A stretch of DNA of 64,000 bases from Hirundichthys speculiger (lineage: Eukaryota; Chordata; Actinopteri; Beloniformes; Exocoetidae). Below are positions 47,674 to 58,592 of this stretch, piece by piece; positions within the stretch are counted from its first letter, which is position 1, and every line of letters begins with the position of its first letter. The DNA lies in assembly GCA_018398805.1 (NCBI GenBank), contig JAGFBZ010000170.1:295960-359959 (forward strand), in the 5' to 3' direction. The notes beneath the pieces were generated by a model. The model was not told the origin of the DNA, ran no database searches, and saw nothing but the letters and a program-made list of their open reading frames with translations. The translations under genes and the position numbers were made by a program.

Positions 47674-47897
47674 CAGGGGTCTCCATTCTCGGTCCTGGAG
47701 GGCCGGTGTCCAGCAGGTTTTGCATGTTTCCCTGCTTTAGCACACCTGATCCTAATTAATGGCCGTCATCATCTTGTCATGAAGGTCAGCACATGTCTGT
47801 TAATGACACAGTCACTTGTATCAGGGTGTGTAGATGGAAGGAAACATCTAAAACCTGCAGGACACCGGCCCTCGAGGACCGAGAATGAAGACCCCAG
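47674..47897. mobile_element. hAT MITE, 224 bp, perfect 8-bp target duplication
   Basis: CAGGGGTCTCCATTCTCGGT is mirrored by CCGAGAATGAAGACCCCAG, and inner arms GGAGGGCCGGTGTCC and GGACACCGGCCCTC pair too. ATGTAGAG flanks both ends (47666-47673, 47898-47905). Confidence 0.93.
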
Positions 47898-47905
47898 ATG
47901 TAGAG

Positions 47906-48560
47906 CAACAGTTGCCCATGGAATTTGATTTGAATTTGATTGGAAGCCAGTGGAGCTGCTGTGGGACTGGTGTTACATGACTGGAAGAGGGAGTTCTGGA
48001 AATGATTCTGGAAGCAGAGTTTTGAACCAGTTGCAGTTTATGGATGGATTTGTCTGGTAAACTGGAGAGCAGGGAGTTACAGTAGTCCAGGCGGGATGTA
48101 ACCAGAATAGCTGGTACTGTTGGGCTGTTGGGAGCGATAAGCGGAGACGAGAGATAATCCATAGGTGGAAATAAGATGAGTAGGTGACATTATTAATGTG
48201 AGACTGAAATGAAAGTGTACTGTCAAGGATGACACCCAGACTCTTAATCTGGGGGGAGGGGAAAAACTGAGGAGTTGTCAGAAGAGAGATGGATAAACTG
48301 TCAGTGTTAAGTTTGAGGACATTTTAAGAGAACCAGGAACTGATTTCCTGTAGGCAGTCGATGACAGAGGTAGGTGGGAGGGAAGAGGGTCTGGTGGACA
48401 GGTAGAGCGGGGTGTCATCCGCGTAGCAATGAAAATGTATCTTATATTTACAGAAAATACTGCCAAGGGGGAGAAGGTAAATGATGAATAGGAGAGGTCC
48501 AAGCACTGAGCCTTGGGGTACACCAGAGGAAAGGGGGACGGGTTGCGATGTGAATGTTTT
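47906..48560 (-). pseudogene. L2-type LINE reverse transcriptase relic, minus strand
   Basis: On the minus strand one frame carries [14 protein letters not shown] and [14 protein letters not shown] (RT catalytic YADD), and, after a frameshift, [19 protein letters not shown] and [19 protein letters not shown] with LHWLPIKF. These are the ordered motifs of L2-clade RT. The frame is broken and a MITE lies beside it. Confidence 0.85.
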
Positions 48561-49499
48561 CAGTTGAACCTGCTGAGTGCAGCCTGATAGATATAACTTG
48601 TGTTGTTGTTCATCTGTGGATGCTTCTGTCTGATACTAAGACCCACCACAATTATTGTTCTGCTCTCACACGAACATATATGGGATTAAAGGAGGGGTTA
48701 CTAACTTCTACACAACCGTACCTGAAGTATATCATCTACATTCTAATACTTTAAAGTTCATTATCATCCTTTATACCATGGCCTCTGAAATATAAAGCTA
48801 CTCTACAATCAGCAGCTTGTTTGGCTGATTCCCCCAGGCGTCTGTCAGTCAGAAGTTCCTGTATTTTCTGGCCATAGTATAATTACAGTCCTCTCGCTGA
48901 AGGTGCCATTCGGTGATGAGCCAACATGTCCTGACCGCTGCGTCATGTGATGCTTGTCAGAATTTCTGGCGTCACGCAGGCTTTTATTTTTCCACCTAAC
49001 AGTCTTCACGTCCATCAAAGCTCAATGTGTCGGCGCCTCGTCACTTACCGGTTGAAGAGGCTCAGATTGATACACCTGCACAATATCAAGCGCATTGGCT
49101 CCAACTGTTAACTCACAGTCCGGCGGGTCGTATCACGGTATCAGCGGGGGGTCAGGACCTTTTGGCTCATCTGCGTGAATATATTCAAACCCGAAACAGC
49201 CGCACTGTATGTTCAAATCAGAGTACGTGGGGATGAGGGGAAGATCACGTCTCTGCATGATGCATCCTCAGCGTACGTGCCGTCCATCATGTTTCCATAC
49301 GATGTCATCACTGCTCTGAGTCATCAGCTGTTATAAAACACGGCGCCGCTGGTTTCAGCCGCCCGGCGCCGCGTTCAGCACTCAGGGATGTACGGCTGAC
49401 ATAAAGAAGACGAATGAAGAGAGGGTGCATGAACGCAACGCTGCATGATGAAGACGATTAAAGAAAATAACCTTAAAGGAACAGTGTGTAACAATTACT

Positions 49500-51790
49500 G
49501 TCATCTATCAGCCAGGGATGGAGAGCAGCTGCTCAGGTGCTCAGATCTGTAAAGCTGCTGCGAGTGATGAAGACGTCCAGGTGTCCGCCCTTCCCTCAAC
49601 AGCGCAGGGTTGTCATGTTTCATTTTAAAACTCTGCGGCGGTCTCCGCTGAGGACCGGTCAGGACTGTGGGCGGGGCCAGTCCGGTACCCGCAACCTCCT
49701 CCTTCCTCTCGGCCGTGTCTTTGTAATGTGGCCAGAACGCTGCTTTGACAAATGGCTGAAAGAACCTCGGTGCAGGTTTCTGCATCAGCGCTGCCATCAC
49801 AGCAGCGGGAGTGATGCGAGCCGGTACCATGACAGAGCCCGGCTCTTGGACTTTTCGTCTTTGCTCCCAAGTGCACAGATACCAGTTCTTCAAAAAATAC
49901 TCTTGAATGCTAATTCGTCGGACCACAGTAGATATTTCCTCTGTGTGATGGTCCATCCAAGTATTAAGTTGCCTTAGTGACTATTGTTCCTAGGGATGCA
50001 CGATAACTGTTTTTAAAACCGATACCGATAACCGATAACACACACATATACCTAAGATCATTACATCAATACTATAAACAAAATCAAAACTAGTTTTGAC
50101 TCTTTAAACAGATATTTATTTTTTCCAATGAAAAACTATTGGCAAGCCTATCAAACATTTTCATAAAGCTATCAAACAAACCTATTTGATATCTGACATC
50201 AACTTAAATAAGGTTCATTACTGACTGATATAAAAAATAAAGGCTCCTTGAACTGATGGAAATACATGCATCAGAATTACAAACTGAAAAAGATTAACAT
50301 TTAAAGGATTTTGACTTGTGGTTCCATTTAAATTAATACCTTTAATAAAAGTAAATGAGGTTCAGTAGTTTTTATTTTTTTTAATCTCATGGAAGCTTTA
50401 GATGAGAGAAATAAGGGGAGGGAGGACTGCTGCTGGCTTGCGCATGTTAGCATTAGCTTCCGTTAGCTCACGTTAGCGCGATTTCAAAACTCCATAGAAG
50501 CAATTGTTATGTTGTAGGTGGCTGATCAGGTTTTACGTATTAAAGCTTGTGCTTCCCTCCTCGTAGAATTCACTCGGAGGATTCGTCACAAATAACCACC
50601 AAACTATCTTCTTCTGAAACTTTAACGAAGTTCCACGCCGCCATGTTTGTTGTGATCAGTACGCTGTGCTGCACGCTGCATTCAAGGTGTAACGTAAATT
50701 CCCGTTTCCTCGTTTGCTAGTCGTTCTTTCAGCCTTTTCTATTTTTTTCTTTTTTTATGTGTAACATGTGGGAAAATACTGCGAATATCAATTCAAGTCA
50801 GCAACTACCAAAATCATTACCGAGTTAACGAGTTGTTTTCTGGCACGAGGGGGTATTCTTGATTTTCCTTATTGAGTAATCGTTTTTCTGATTATGCCAA
50901 CATTATTTGAACATAACATTCACTGCCGGTCATTCAAGGCTCAGAGGGAGCGAGGCACTGCTGTGTTGACAAAATATATATGTTATCGGGGCTATTCGTC
51001 GTGATATCGGACCTATCGGGATGACGTCATAATTTCCTGTTATCGGCTCAATAGTTATCGTGCACCCCTAATTGTTCCATATTGGAGTGCTTGACAAGGG
51101 TTTCTTAAGTGATGTGCCCTCGTCCACGTGGTTGTATCACCTACTGTTGAATGGCGGTTCTTTATGCAGCGTCATCTGAGGTCCTTGCTCTTCACAACTG
51201 AAATGCCTTCAGATTCCTTGAATCTTTTATTGATATTACGGACTGAAGAAGGAGAAAACCGAAATGTTTGCTGACAAAGTGAAGATTCTCCACCTGTCTT
51301 CCCAGAAGAAGCCTTTCGTGGATGCTGCTTTTGTACCAAATCATCATCATCATCATACAATCATCAAAGAAGTAAATGTAACATTCATTGCCTTTTTAAA
51401 TTTTGTATTTCTATATGGCTAAATCTTTTTCTGATTCCTGGTTATATGCTGTCTACCAGCATCAGCATCTTCCCAGCGTGGAGAAAAGCCACGCCAGTGT
51501 GTTTGCTGAGATTTTTCTTTGACGGGGCCGATTCGAAGTGTGATCCTTCATTTCTCAAACACACACCGTCAGACTTCTGAAAAAGTGGCATCTTCTGAAC
51601 AGCACTCTCCGTCTACCTTCTCCCACCTTCAGATATTTGATTCGTTGTTGCACACTGGAACTTTAACTGCTTCTATAATGAGTCTGTCTTCATTTGGAAA
51701 TAATTACGATCTGATTTCAAAGCTTATAAACATAATTCATGCTTGTCTCTTCATAATAAATTTGAGATTGTGAACTATAGAGTGAAACCT
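49500..51790 (-). repeat. Older unclassified repeat split by a hAT insertion
   Basis: The sequence left of 49983 continues right of 51078 once the hAT and its target duplication are removed. Open but degraded minus-strand frames (for example EISTVVRRISIQEYFLKNW) suggest transposon coding debris; the family is not identified. Confidence 0.4.
49991..51070. mobile_element. Non-autonomous hAT element, 1080 bp, perfect 8-bp target duplication
   Basis: Ends TAGGGATGCACGATAACTG and inverted TAGGGGTGCACGATAACTA. ATTGTTCC occurs at 49983-49990 and 51071-51078. Subterminal CCGATA and TATCGG repeats, no transposase frame. Confidence 0.93.
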
Positions 51791-52015
51791 GGATCCCTGT
51801 TTGAGCCGACAGGTCGATCCAAATCGTGTAACTAGAACCTCGAGCTCCATTGTATGAAAGAAGATTTGGCACCGTGCATGTTGATTTCTTTTGCACAGTC
51901 TAAATGTTCCCAAATGCTAACGGCTGCATGCACACATGAGTGGAGGTGTCTATTTAAGGAGGAGCAGATGGCGAGTGGAGGCTGCCTGTGCTGATCTGTG
52001 ACCTTTGTGCTGCAG

Positions 52016-52122
52016 AGAATGTAGGCCGTTTAGTCACCCCCGCCAAAAAGCTGGAGGACACCATCCGCCTGGCCGAGCTGGTCATCGAGGTGCTTCAGCA
52101 GAACGAGGAACACCACGCCGAG
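52016..52122 (+). CDS. cadps: CADPS exon: [22 protein letters not shown]
   Basis: The exon lies between TTTGTGCTGCAG and GTCAGTG. The leading AG completes Gln after the 69-nt cassette (C+AG) or Glu when that cassette is skipped (G+AG). It then encodes [20 protein letters not shown] and [15 protein letters not shown], ending in phase 0. This helical segment leads into the MUN homology region. The same acceptor therefore gives different residues depending on which upstream exon is used, a property shared with mammalian CADPS. Confidence 0.95.
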
Positions 52123-52518
52123 GTCAGTGCGCCCGCGCACACGCCGCTCATCCGCACACACACGGAGACGCCAAACAGGCCGAGACGCTAAAAATCTGCA
52201 AACGGCGTCCCGGCTGTCACCTTAAAGCCGACACGCTTGCGTCTGCGTTCAAAAAACTAATGATACACGTTGAAGATGAGCCGGCATTGTAGCTCAGCTT
52301 CTCCTAAAGTTTGAGTTTACAAGACATTTCTGACATTTCTTTCCACTGTAACATTAACGCCTTCATAATCACACAGCTGTCAGAAATAAATGACTGTTTG
52401 AACATCTTGATACTGGCAGTGTGAAAAGTGCTTTTGTCTCTCCATTACCAAACCTAAAACCAAACTTATTTAACTCCTCTCTGCTTTCTACTTCGATGAC
52501 GTGTTTTGGTTTGCTCAG

Positions 52519-52527
52519 GGAAAAGAG
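52519..52527 (+). CDS. cadps: Candidate 9-nt CADPS microexon (GKE)
   Basis: GGAAAAGAG is flanked by TTTGGTTTGCTCAG and GTATGTG. Both borders are phase 0, so the junction HHAE-AFAWW would become HHAE-GKE-AFAWW. Human CAPS1, as I recall it, can carry PHVDKGE between these same residues, so an alternatively spliced acidic/basic insert is expected here. A UGC sits 6 nt upstream of the acceptor AG, and a TGCATG motif lies at 52583-52588, 56 nt downstream, the usual place for an RBFOX splicing enhancer. No separate PHVD-like exon was found. RNA data would decide. Confidence 0.6.
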
Positions 52528-52582
52528 GTATGTGATGTTTTAGTGACGTACGCCCCCCCCCCGACACCTGTCAGAGATTACG

Positions 52583-52588
52583 TGCATG
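52583..52588 (+). promoter_or_regulatory. cadps: TGCATG motif downstream of the 9-nt microexon (RBFOX-type)
   Basis: UGCAUG within 100 nt downstream of an alternative exon typically promotes inclusion through RBFOX proteins. Position fits; function is inferred. Confidence 0.4.
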
Positions 52589-52718
52589 CACTGGAAGTTA
52601 TTTTTGCAGAGGGCGACGTTTCTCCTCTCAATCATAACTCAGAGCTCCCAACGAAGGGCCTGTGATACTGCTTGTTAGCCTCTAGCTAGCAACAGTTCTG
52701 CCTTTGTTGATGAAAAGC

Positions 52719-52758
52719 AAAGACGAGCTCCTAGTCAACCGTCGTCTTTGACTAGGAG
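52719..52758 (+). repeat. Overlapping inverted repeats with pseudoknot-like topology
   Basis: AAAGACGA (52719-52726) pairs with TCGTCTTT (52742-52749), and CTCCTAGTCAA (52728-52738) with TTGACTAGGAG (52748-52758). The arms interleave, so the two stems compete or form a pseudoknot-like fold. Confidence 0.7.
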
Positions 52759-52969
52759 ATGTTCAGTCATCTGCAGTCATGTGATAAAGGTAATATCCCC
52801 CTTTTTGTCTTGTATTTTTTTGCAAAAAAAGAATAAAAATATCATCTGATCATAGTGGATCTTTGTGTTGGCAAATCCAACCGCAAATAAACCAGATAAG
52901 GCTTTTCTCATCGCACCGTTATTCACTTTATACAAATGAATCCAAAAAAAGAGCAGAAAACATCATCTC

Positions 52970-53660
52970 AGTGATACTAAGGGCCCCCGTGATTCAGTTG
53001 GTGGTAGATCAAACTTTAGCAGTTGTTCTTTCCCTTTTGATGCTCTCAGCGTCTTGTGATGGAGTTCAGATAGACGTTTCAGTTCTTTGAGGTCTCTGGA
53101 CGTTCTGGATTTAGATTGGGTCCAGGTCTGGACTTTCACCAGGCCAGTCCAAAACCTTGCTTCTTTTATTTATTTATTTATTTTTTAGACATTTTGATAT
53201 TGATTTGCAGGTTTCGTCCCATTACACGACCCAGTTTCAACCAATCTTTAGGTGTCTCACAGTGGCATTAATATATATAATCTAATCTGGTATACGGACA
53301 CATGACGTGGCTGCAAAACAGCTTCAGATCATCATCCCTCCACCACCGTGCTTGACAGTTGACACCAGTCTACCTCAGACTTTCTTCCATGTTCTTTTTT
53401 AGACTAGAGAGGCTTTCTCTTGACAACCTTTTCAAACAAATCCTATTTGTTCTTCTAACTGTGATGCCACGTGCTTCGATAATAAACCTGTTCAGCCGGT
53501 GAGGCCTGACAGGGCCTCACTTCCTGAAAAGACTGAGCTCTAAACTGTTTGGAAATGGTTTTTCCAGATTGATGTGTGGCAGCAGTTGCCTCATTAAGAC
53601 CACAGCTTGTGTCTTTCCCTCTGGGCGTTCTGTTAACACACACCTGAACGCTCCAGACTG
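52970..53660 (-). pseudogene. Tc1-like transposase relic, minus strand
   Basis: The minus strand encodes VKHGGGGMMI near 53325-53360 and WPGESPDLDPI near 53110-53150, the ordered KHGGGSIM and WPAQSPDLNPIEN motifs of Tc1-like transposases. Stops break the frame. Confidence 0.75.
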
Positions 53661-54503
53661 ATTATAGAGGTGTGCACACCTGCAGGTGGTCCGTTCATGT
53701 AAAGGCTGATGATTGGCACCACGTGGCTCAAACTAGTCGTTTTGGATCCAACAGAAGCAGTTAGGGGGTCTTTAGTATTCTCCAGGATTGATCCATTACG
53801 CTACATTCCTGTAAAGAATAAAAAAACAAACCCAAAATAAAATTTAACAAAAGTCTTCTCAGGTTGTATTTGCACACTGCTGATCCTGATCAGATGATTT
53901 CTAAACACGATTTCACACAAGAACAAAGTAAATAGATAAAAACAGGACTGAAAGAGGGATACGGTTTGTGCACTACTCCATCACTGCCATGACGAGCTTC
54001 AAGGAAGTCGCTTTATTTTGAAGCCACTGAGAAAATGTAAGATGGTTGGGATCACAGGAAATGATCGCTGGTCTTGCATTTAAGTCTGTTCCAGCCGTGT
54101 GAGCGCAGTGGTGGAAAACTGACGCTGCCATCCCCGTTGCTACTGTTAATCAGTCCATGATGTGAAAACATCCAGAACTAAGAATTATGATAATCCCAAA
54201 GAAGACTTTTTTGGTTTGTATGTGTCAGACTCTTTTTTCCCTCCATATTTACAAGCCTCAGTCAGTGCCTCTCATGCAGTCACTATTTTAACTAACTGTA
54301 AGTTCTCACTACTATATTGACTTTATTGACACGTTCATGTAAACAGAAGTAAATAAAGTCATAACCACAAACCTCGTAGAGGTAGAAAGAACGTGTTGGC
54401 AAACGCAGATAAGCTCATACTGGGAAAGAAATAGCTGCCTGATCCACGGTGACGGTCTCAGTTCTTCAGATGATCCATGTGGTCTAAATGAGTCTACCTA
54501 GAT

Positions 54504-55683
54504 TAGGGATGGAACGGTTACCGGTATTACGGTTAAGCACAGTAAAAATTTTACGTGATAACTATTACCGTTTATATTTGACTTCATCTCATTATCGCAG
54601 TCGATTACAGGGATATGTAACATCAGCCTCATTCAAGTCTGTGAGCGACTCGCGACTGTGTCTCACGTGAATATGTAGCTTGTAACATTGGCAGCGTAAC
54701 GTTAGCATGGCGGGAAGTGGTGATAGCACGCAGGACATTTACCAACCAACTAAAAGGATGAAATCTGAGGTCTGGACATATTTTGTTATTTTAAGAATGC
54801 AGAGGAACAACTGGTGGAGGACAATGATCCTGTCTGCAGAGCACTTGTTTACATTTTATTGTAATTTGTAGAAGCAACTTGAAGGAGCTAAGGCTAATGC
54901 TTCATGCTACTGAGATGTTTGACCAAGAGTAACCGGTCGATGCGCTTCGCTAACTCGCATTTCGTAAGCGTTACTGTTGTCTTTCGATCGAAAAATGACC
55001 GGAACGATGTTCTTCTGATTGCAGTTAAAATATTAATTTATTCCATTAACTGATCCGACAACCATAACGCCGGTAGTTAGCGCCACAGCGGTCAAAAACC
55101 TTTTGCCCTTCCGGGTCCAAACACCTAACCAATAACAGGCAGCTACCTTTGTACCTGACCCTCAGGTAACAACAGAGCGACACCCACAGACACACAGAGT
55201 GAACTACAATTCAGAACAACATATTTGGCTCCTTTACAACTGTTTCTTTATTTGCACATTTATACGTATTTAAGGTTCATCTTAAAGTCCAAAGTTTATT
55301 TCATTTGAACTTGCTCTATAATTTTTGATCCTGATAATTGTTTGCATATTTTAACCTACTATGGTTGTTAAAGTATTTATTTAAATTTGCAGCAGACAAA
55401 TAAGCTTTGTTCCTGTTATTTATTTTGTTTATTTAAAATAAAACCTCTTCCTGTCCCAGTTGTTTGCCGTTTTAATGCGAAAGTTTCATTTTCATTCAAT
55501 TTTGGCTTCTGATGTCGTAGTATGACAAGAAAATCACAAGATTTTGTGAAATTATTTAAATGTATGCATTTTTTTGGACATTTGTACAGCAATGAAGAAT
55601 ACCGCGATAATATCGTAAACCGTGATAATTTGGTCACTATAAAAATATCGAGATATCAAATTTTCTATATCGTTTCATCCCTA
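54504..55683. mobile_element. Non-autonomous hAT element, 1180 bp, perfect 8-bp target duplication
   Basis: Ends TAGGGATGGAACGGTTACCG and inverted TAGGGATGAAACGATATAGA. ACCTAGAT occurs at 54496-54503 and 55684-55691. No intact transposase. Confidence 0.93.
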
Positions 55684-55691
55684 ACCTAGAT

Positions 55692-55938
55692 CAGTCCTCC
55701 TCAAAGAGTGGGGCACAACCCCGAGGGGGGCACGGTGTGATGCCAGAGGGGCGTGTGACCCCATGAAACGTGCTCTTTTTTGCTGTATTGGAATAAAGTG
55801 TAAATGCACATATACTCCAGTAGGGGGCAGTGGCGCTCTCATTGTTACTGTGTGTTTAGGGAGTATTAGCTATATTGTGTCGGGTTTTTTTGCACAGACA
55901 TGCACACACACAGCACAGAAAATACTTGAAAACCACTG
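55692..55938. mobile_element. Small hAT element abutting the previous one
   Basis: CAGTCCTCCTCAAAGAGTGG and CTTGAAAACCACTG are imperfect inverted termini. The left flank ACCTAGAT is the target duplication of the neighbour; the right flank AACCAGAT matches 6 of 8. Confidence 0.6.
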
Positions 55939-57246
55939 AACCAGATCAACATGACAAGAAACAGAAAAAGTCAAACCTTGCCTCTTGATGAATATATGAT
56001 AAAAAAAAAAAAAAAATGTTATAAATGATCTTGCAACGTTTCTAACCTTTACGCAAAAGTGCTTCTGATAGTCATGTAGCAGCTAGTTCCTGTCTCCGTC
56101 TTAGAGTTTTATTTTAAAGCTGCTGATTTAGGTTCACAACAACGGTTGGGATGATGATGAAAATCATGTTAGTTTGTTTTTTCTCTTGAAGTCAAAGCCA
56201 ATGTTTCTGATTTGGGGCCGATTGATTGACAGTCAGAGCTCAAAGACTTGATCGCTGAGAGCATGGATGCAAGATCGTTTAAGATTTACATTTAGGGTGT
56301 TTCTCCACAGACCCTTCGAGCAACAGCTTTCACTCGGCAAGAGCCGACGCACCTCACGGTTCCGCCAGTCTCATGTGGGTTTGATCAGTAACCAGGACTC
56401 TCTGCGGCCATCTTTTATTCCGTTATTGATAACATGCAAATTAGGAACATGCTGCAGCATTTTAGATGCCGTGACATGAGTGGCACTGACTGAAACTACC
56501 CTTCTTCCCAACTTTCCCGCACCGAACACCTGCTGCTGAGAGCTGTTATGGCAAGTGCATGAGCCCCCCCCACCCCCACCCCCAACTCAACTACCACCAC
56601 CATGAAAGCCAGTCGGTACATCCACATTTCAGTGTCGAGAGCAGCGTCGACAGCTTGATGTGAATGAGCAAACACCCCAGATCCTCGGAGGCGCCTCTCA
56701 GGAGACCCACCAGGAGTGTAGGGGTGCATGGAGGGTGTGCATGAGAGTAACGTGGTCGCCAGCGATCACTCCACCGGGTTGACTCGGTACGGAGATGTGA
56801 GCGCTGGCTCCTTTCTTCTGATTGACTCTGTGAAGGAGCTGTGGGCGAGTGTTTAAGTAGCTCCCTGCTATGCCTGTTAAGGAGCTGCTGCTGTTTCCTC
56901 AGTGGGCCAAAAGAAAAAAAAGCAAGTCATTTTTCGTGCCCAAGCGCTGTTGTTTCGCTCTCAAGTTGCGATGAAGCCTCCCCGAGAGATCACACTAACG
57001 ACTTCATGAAGCAAGGAGTGAAGGAGCAAGCTGAGAGTTTTTACAATAGATCAGTTCAGTTACATTCCGCCGTCAGCCTACATGGTAAGATTTCAACTCT
57101 TAAGGGTGAATTATCATTGAGACGTGTATTGAGGACAGCTGGAAAAGTTTGTGCCTTCTGTTTGTCTGATTTATCGTCTTCCGTTTCCTACTCTTTGACT
57201 TCCCTCCACTCCCCGCTCCCTGTCTCCCCTTCCTCTCCGTCTGAAG

Positions 57247-57403
57247 GCCTTTGCGTGGTGGTCGGACCTGATGGTGGAGCACGCTGAGACCTTCCTTTGT
57301 CTTTACTCAGCTGACATGGACGCGGCCCTGGAGGTGCAGCCGCCCGACAGCTGGGACAGTTTCCCGCTCTTCCAGCTTCTCAACGACTTCCTGAGGATGG
57401 ACT
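57247..57403 (+). CDS. cadps: CADPS exon: start of the MUN homology region
   Basis: The acceptor follows a long pyrimidine run (CCTCTCCGTCTGAAG) and the donor is GACT before GTGAGT. The 157-nt exon enters in phase 0 and leaves one base. It encodes [40 protein letters not shown] and [12 protein letters not shown]. This begins the MUN-type module that CAPS shares with Munc13 and through which it engages syntaxin and SNAREs. The LCLYSADMD stretch differs slightly from mammalian LSLFAVDMD. The next expected exon (YNLCNGKFHKHLQDLF) is not present up to 64000, so that intron exceeds 6.5 kb. Confidence 0.96.
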
Positions 57404-57868
57404 GTGAGTGAAGACGTGGGATTTACTGGGTTTCTGAATCAATTTGACACGTTTTTATGTAGCTTAAGCTGATGAAACGCCAACAGTTACCATTGCTTGT
57501 CTTCACTGAACGACCCATTACACATTCACTGTGGTGGTGGTAAAAGTAAGTGAATCCCCAGACTGATCTGGGTCCTCAGCGTGCACACCTGGAGTCCAGT
57601 TAATTAAATGGGTTTAGAAGTGTTGCTTTGAGCTGCATGAACTAATGAAAGGCACCGAGTTGTTGAAGTTTTGCCGTTCATAGAAGGTATCCACTGATAT
57701 GAAGCATGCCTCACAAAAAGGAGATCTCAGGAGACTTACGGTGAAGACTAATTGATCCGCATGAGTATGAAAAGGGATACAAAGTCAAACAGTTGCACAA
57801 ATAGGGGAACTACCAGGGAATATGACGTGGAAGGAGGTGGAACCCACAATCACAAGACACAAGTCTTT

Positions 57869-58592
57869 GGGCCAATTCCAATTCCTCCTTTAACCCTCAA
57901 TCTCAACCCTCAATCTCAAAAATGTGCGCTCCCGCTAAGGGCAAGTGCTGTCCCGATTCTTAGAACGTCAAATTGTGGGACGAGTTTGAGGGCTGGATGG
58001 CCCTTAAAATTGAGATTTTCCGACACCACCCTTGGAAGTAAGGGCTACCCAGAAGGCATTGGGTAATTTAGCCAAGACATCTTCGAAAAGGATGGCGACA
58101 AAAAAAGGCTAGCTACAAACGTAAGTAACTTCGTAGTTCTTAAAGATATAAATGTTACAAAACCATCTTATTGCCTTTGTTTGAGACTTTTTTTAATGGA
58201 TTAACATCGTTGTTGCGTAACATTAATTTTTTTACTTTACGATGTTTGCTGCCGGGACGGCGGTCCCTGGCCAGCTTTATGTTACTTGTATAACTTGCTG
58301 TGTAGCGACGGAGGACTGAATAATGTATCCTCTATTGTGTTATTTGCTAATATTATTTAGAGAATATACGGCGCTCGTTTCAGTGTTATTTCTATCATTT
58401 CAGGGAATACAGAGACAACACGGTCTCTGATACATTTCAGTCTGAAGACGTAACTGCACTCGAGGGGCGTCCCATTTCTAAGTCACAAGATAGACTTACA
58501 CTTACTTTCGAGGTTTAAGATTGAGGGCCAAAAATTGAGGGTTAAGGGCAAGGGTTGAGATTGAGGGTTAAGGGAGGAATTGGAATTGGCCC
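57869..58592 (-). mobile_element. Harbinger-like MITE, 724 bp, inverted relative to its neighbour
   Basis: Starts GGGCCAATTCCAATTCCTCC and ends GGAGGAATTGGAATTGGCCC, with CCTCAATCTCAACCCTC subrepeats on both sides. Its interior GTCCCATTTCTAAGTCACAAG is the inverse of the interior of 32244-32795. Confidence 0.8.

Larger units (their letters stand above)
31578..52015 (+). other. cadps: CADPS intron of 20.4 kb holding the alternative exons
   Basis: Elements at 32244, 34137, 35300, 36250, 38282, 39458, 41727, 45180, 47000, 47674, 47906 and 49991 and the exons near 43.1 and 43.9 kb are listed separately. Stretches 31580-32230, 34330-35280, 36650-38270, 42320-43090, 43910-45170, 45640-46990 and 48570-49480 show no recognisable gene or classified repeat; 37.1-38.2 kb looks particularly unique. 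Possible Tc1 relics are within 33000-33800. Confidence 0.75.
52123..57246 (+). other. cadps: CADPS intron before the MUN exon
   Basis: Contains the 9-nt microexon, a possible pseudoknot-like repeat (52719-52758), a minus-strand Tc1 relic, a 1180-bp hAT and an adjoining small hAT. Stretches 53760-54490, 55950-57240 and 52130-52500 show nothing recognisable as a gene. Confidence 0.75.

Noticed and set aside
49501..49977. Two opposed open frames of about 150 codons
   Set aside because: They end in a hAT insertion and lie in decayed repeat sequence; no recognisable intact protein.
52123..57246. Search for a separate exon encoding PHVD next to the GKE microexon
   Set aside because: No CCN-CAY-GTN-GAY segment with splice sites was found.
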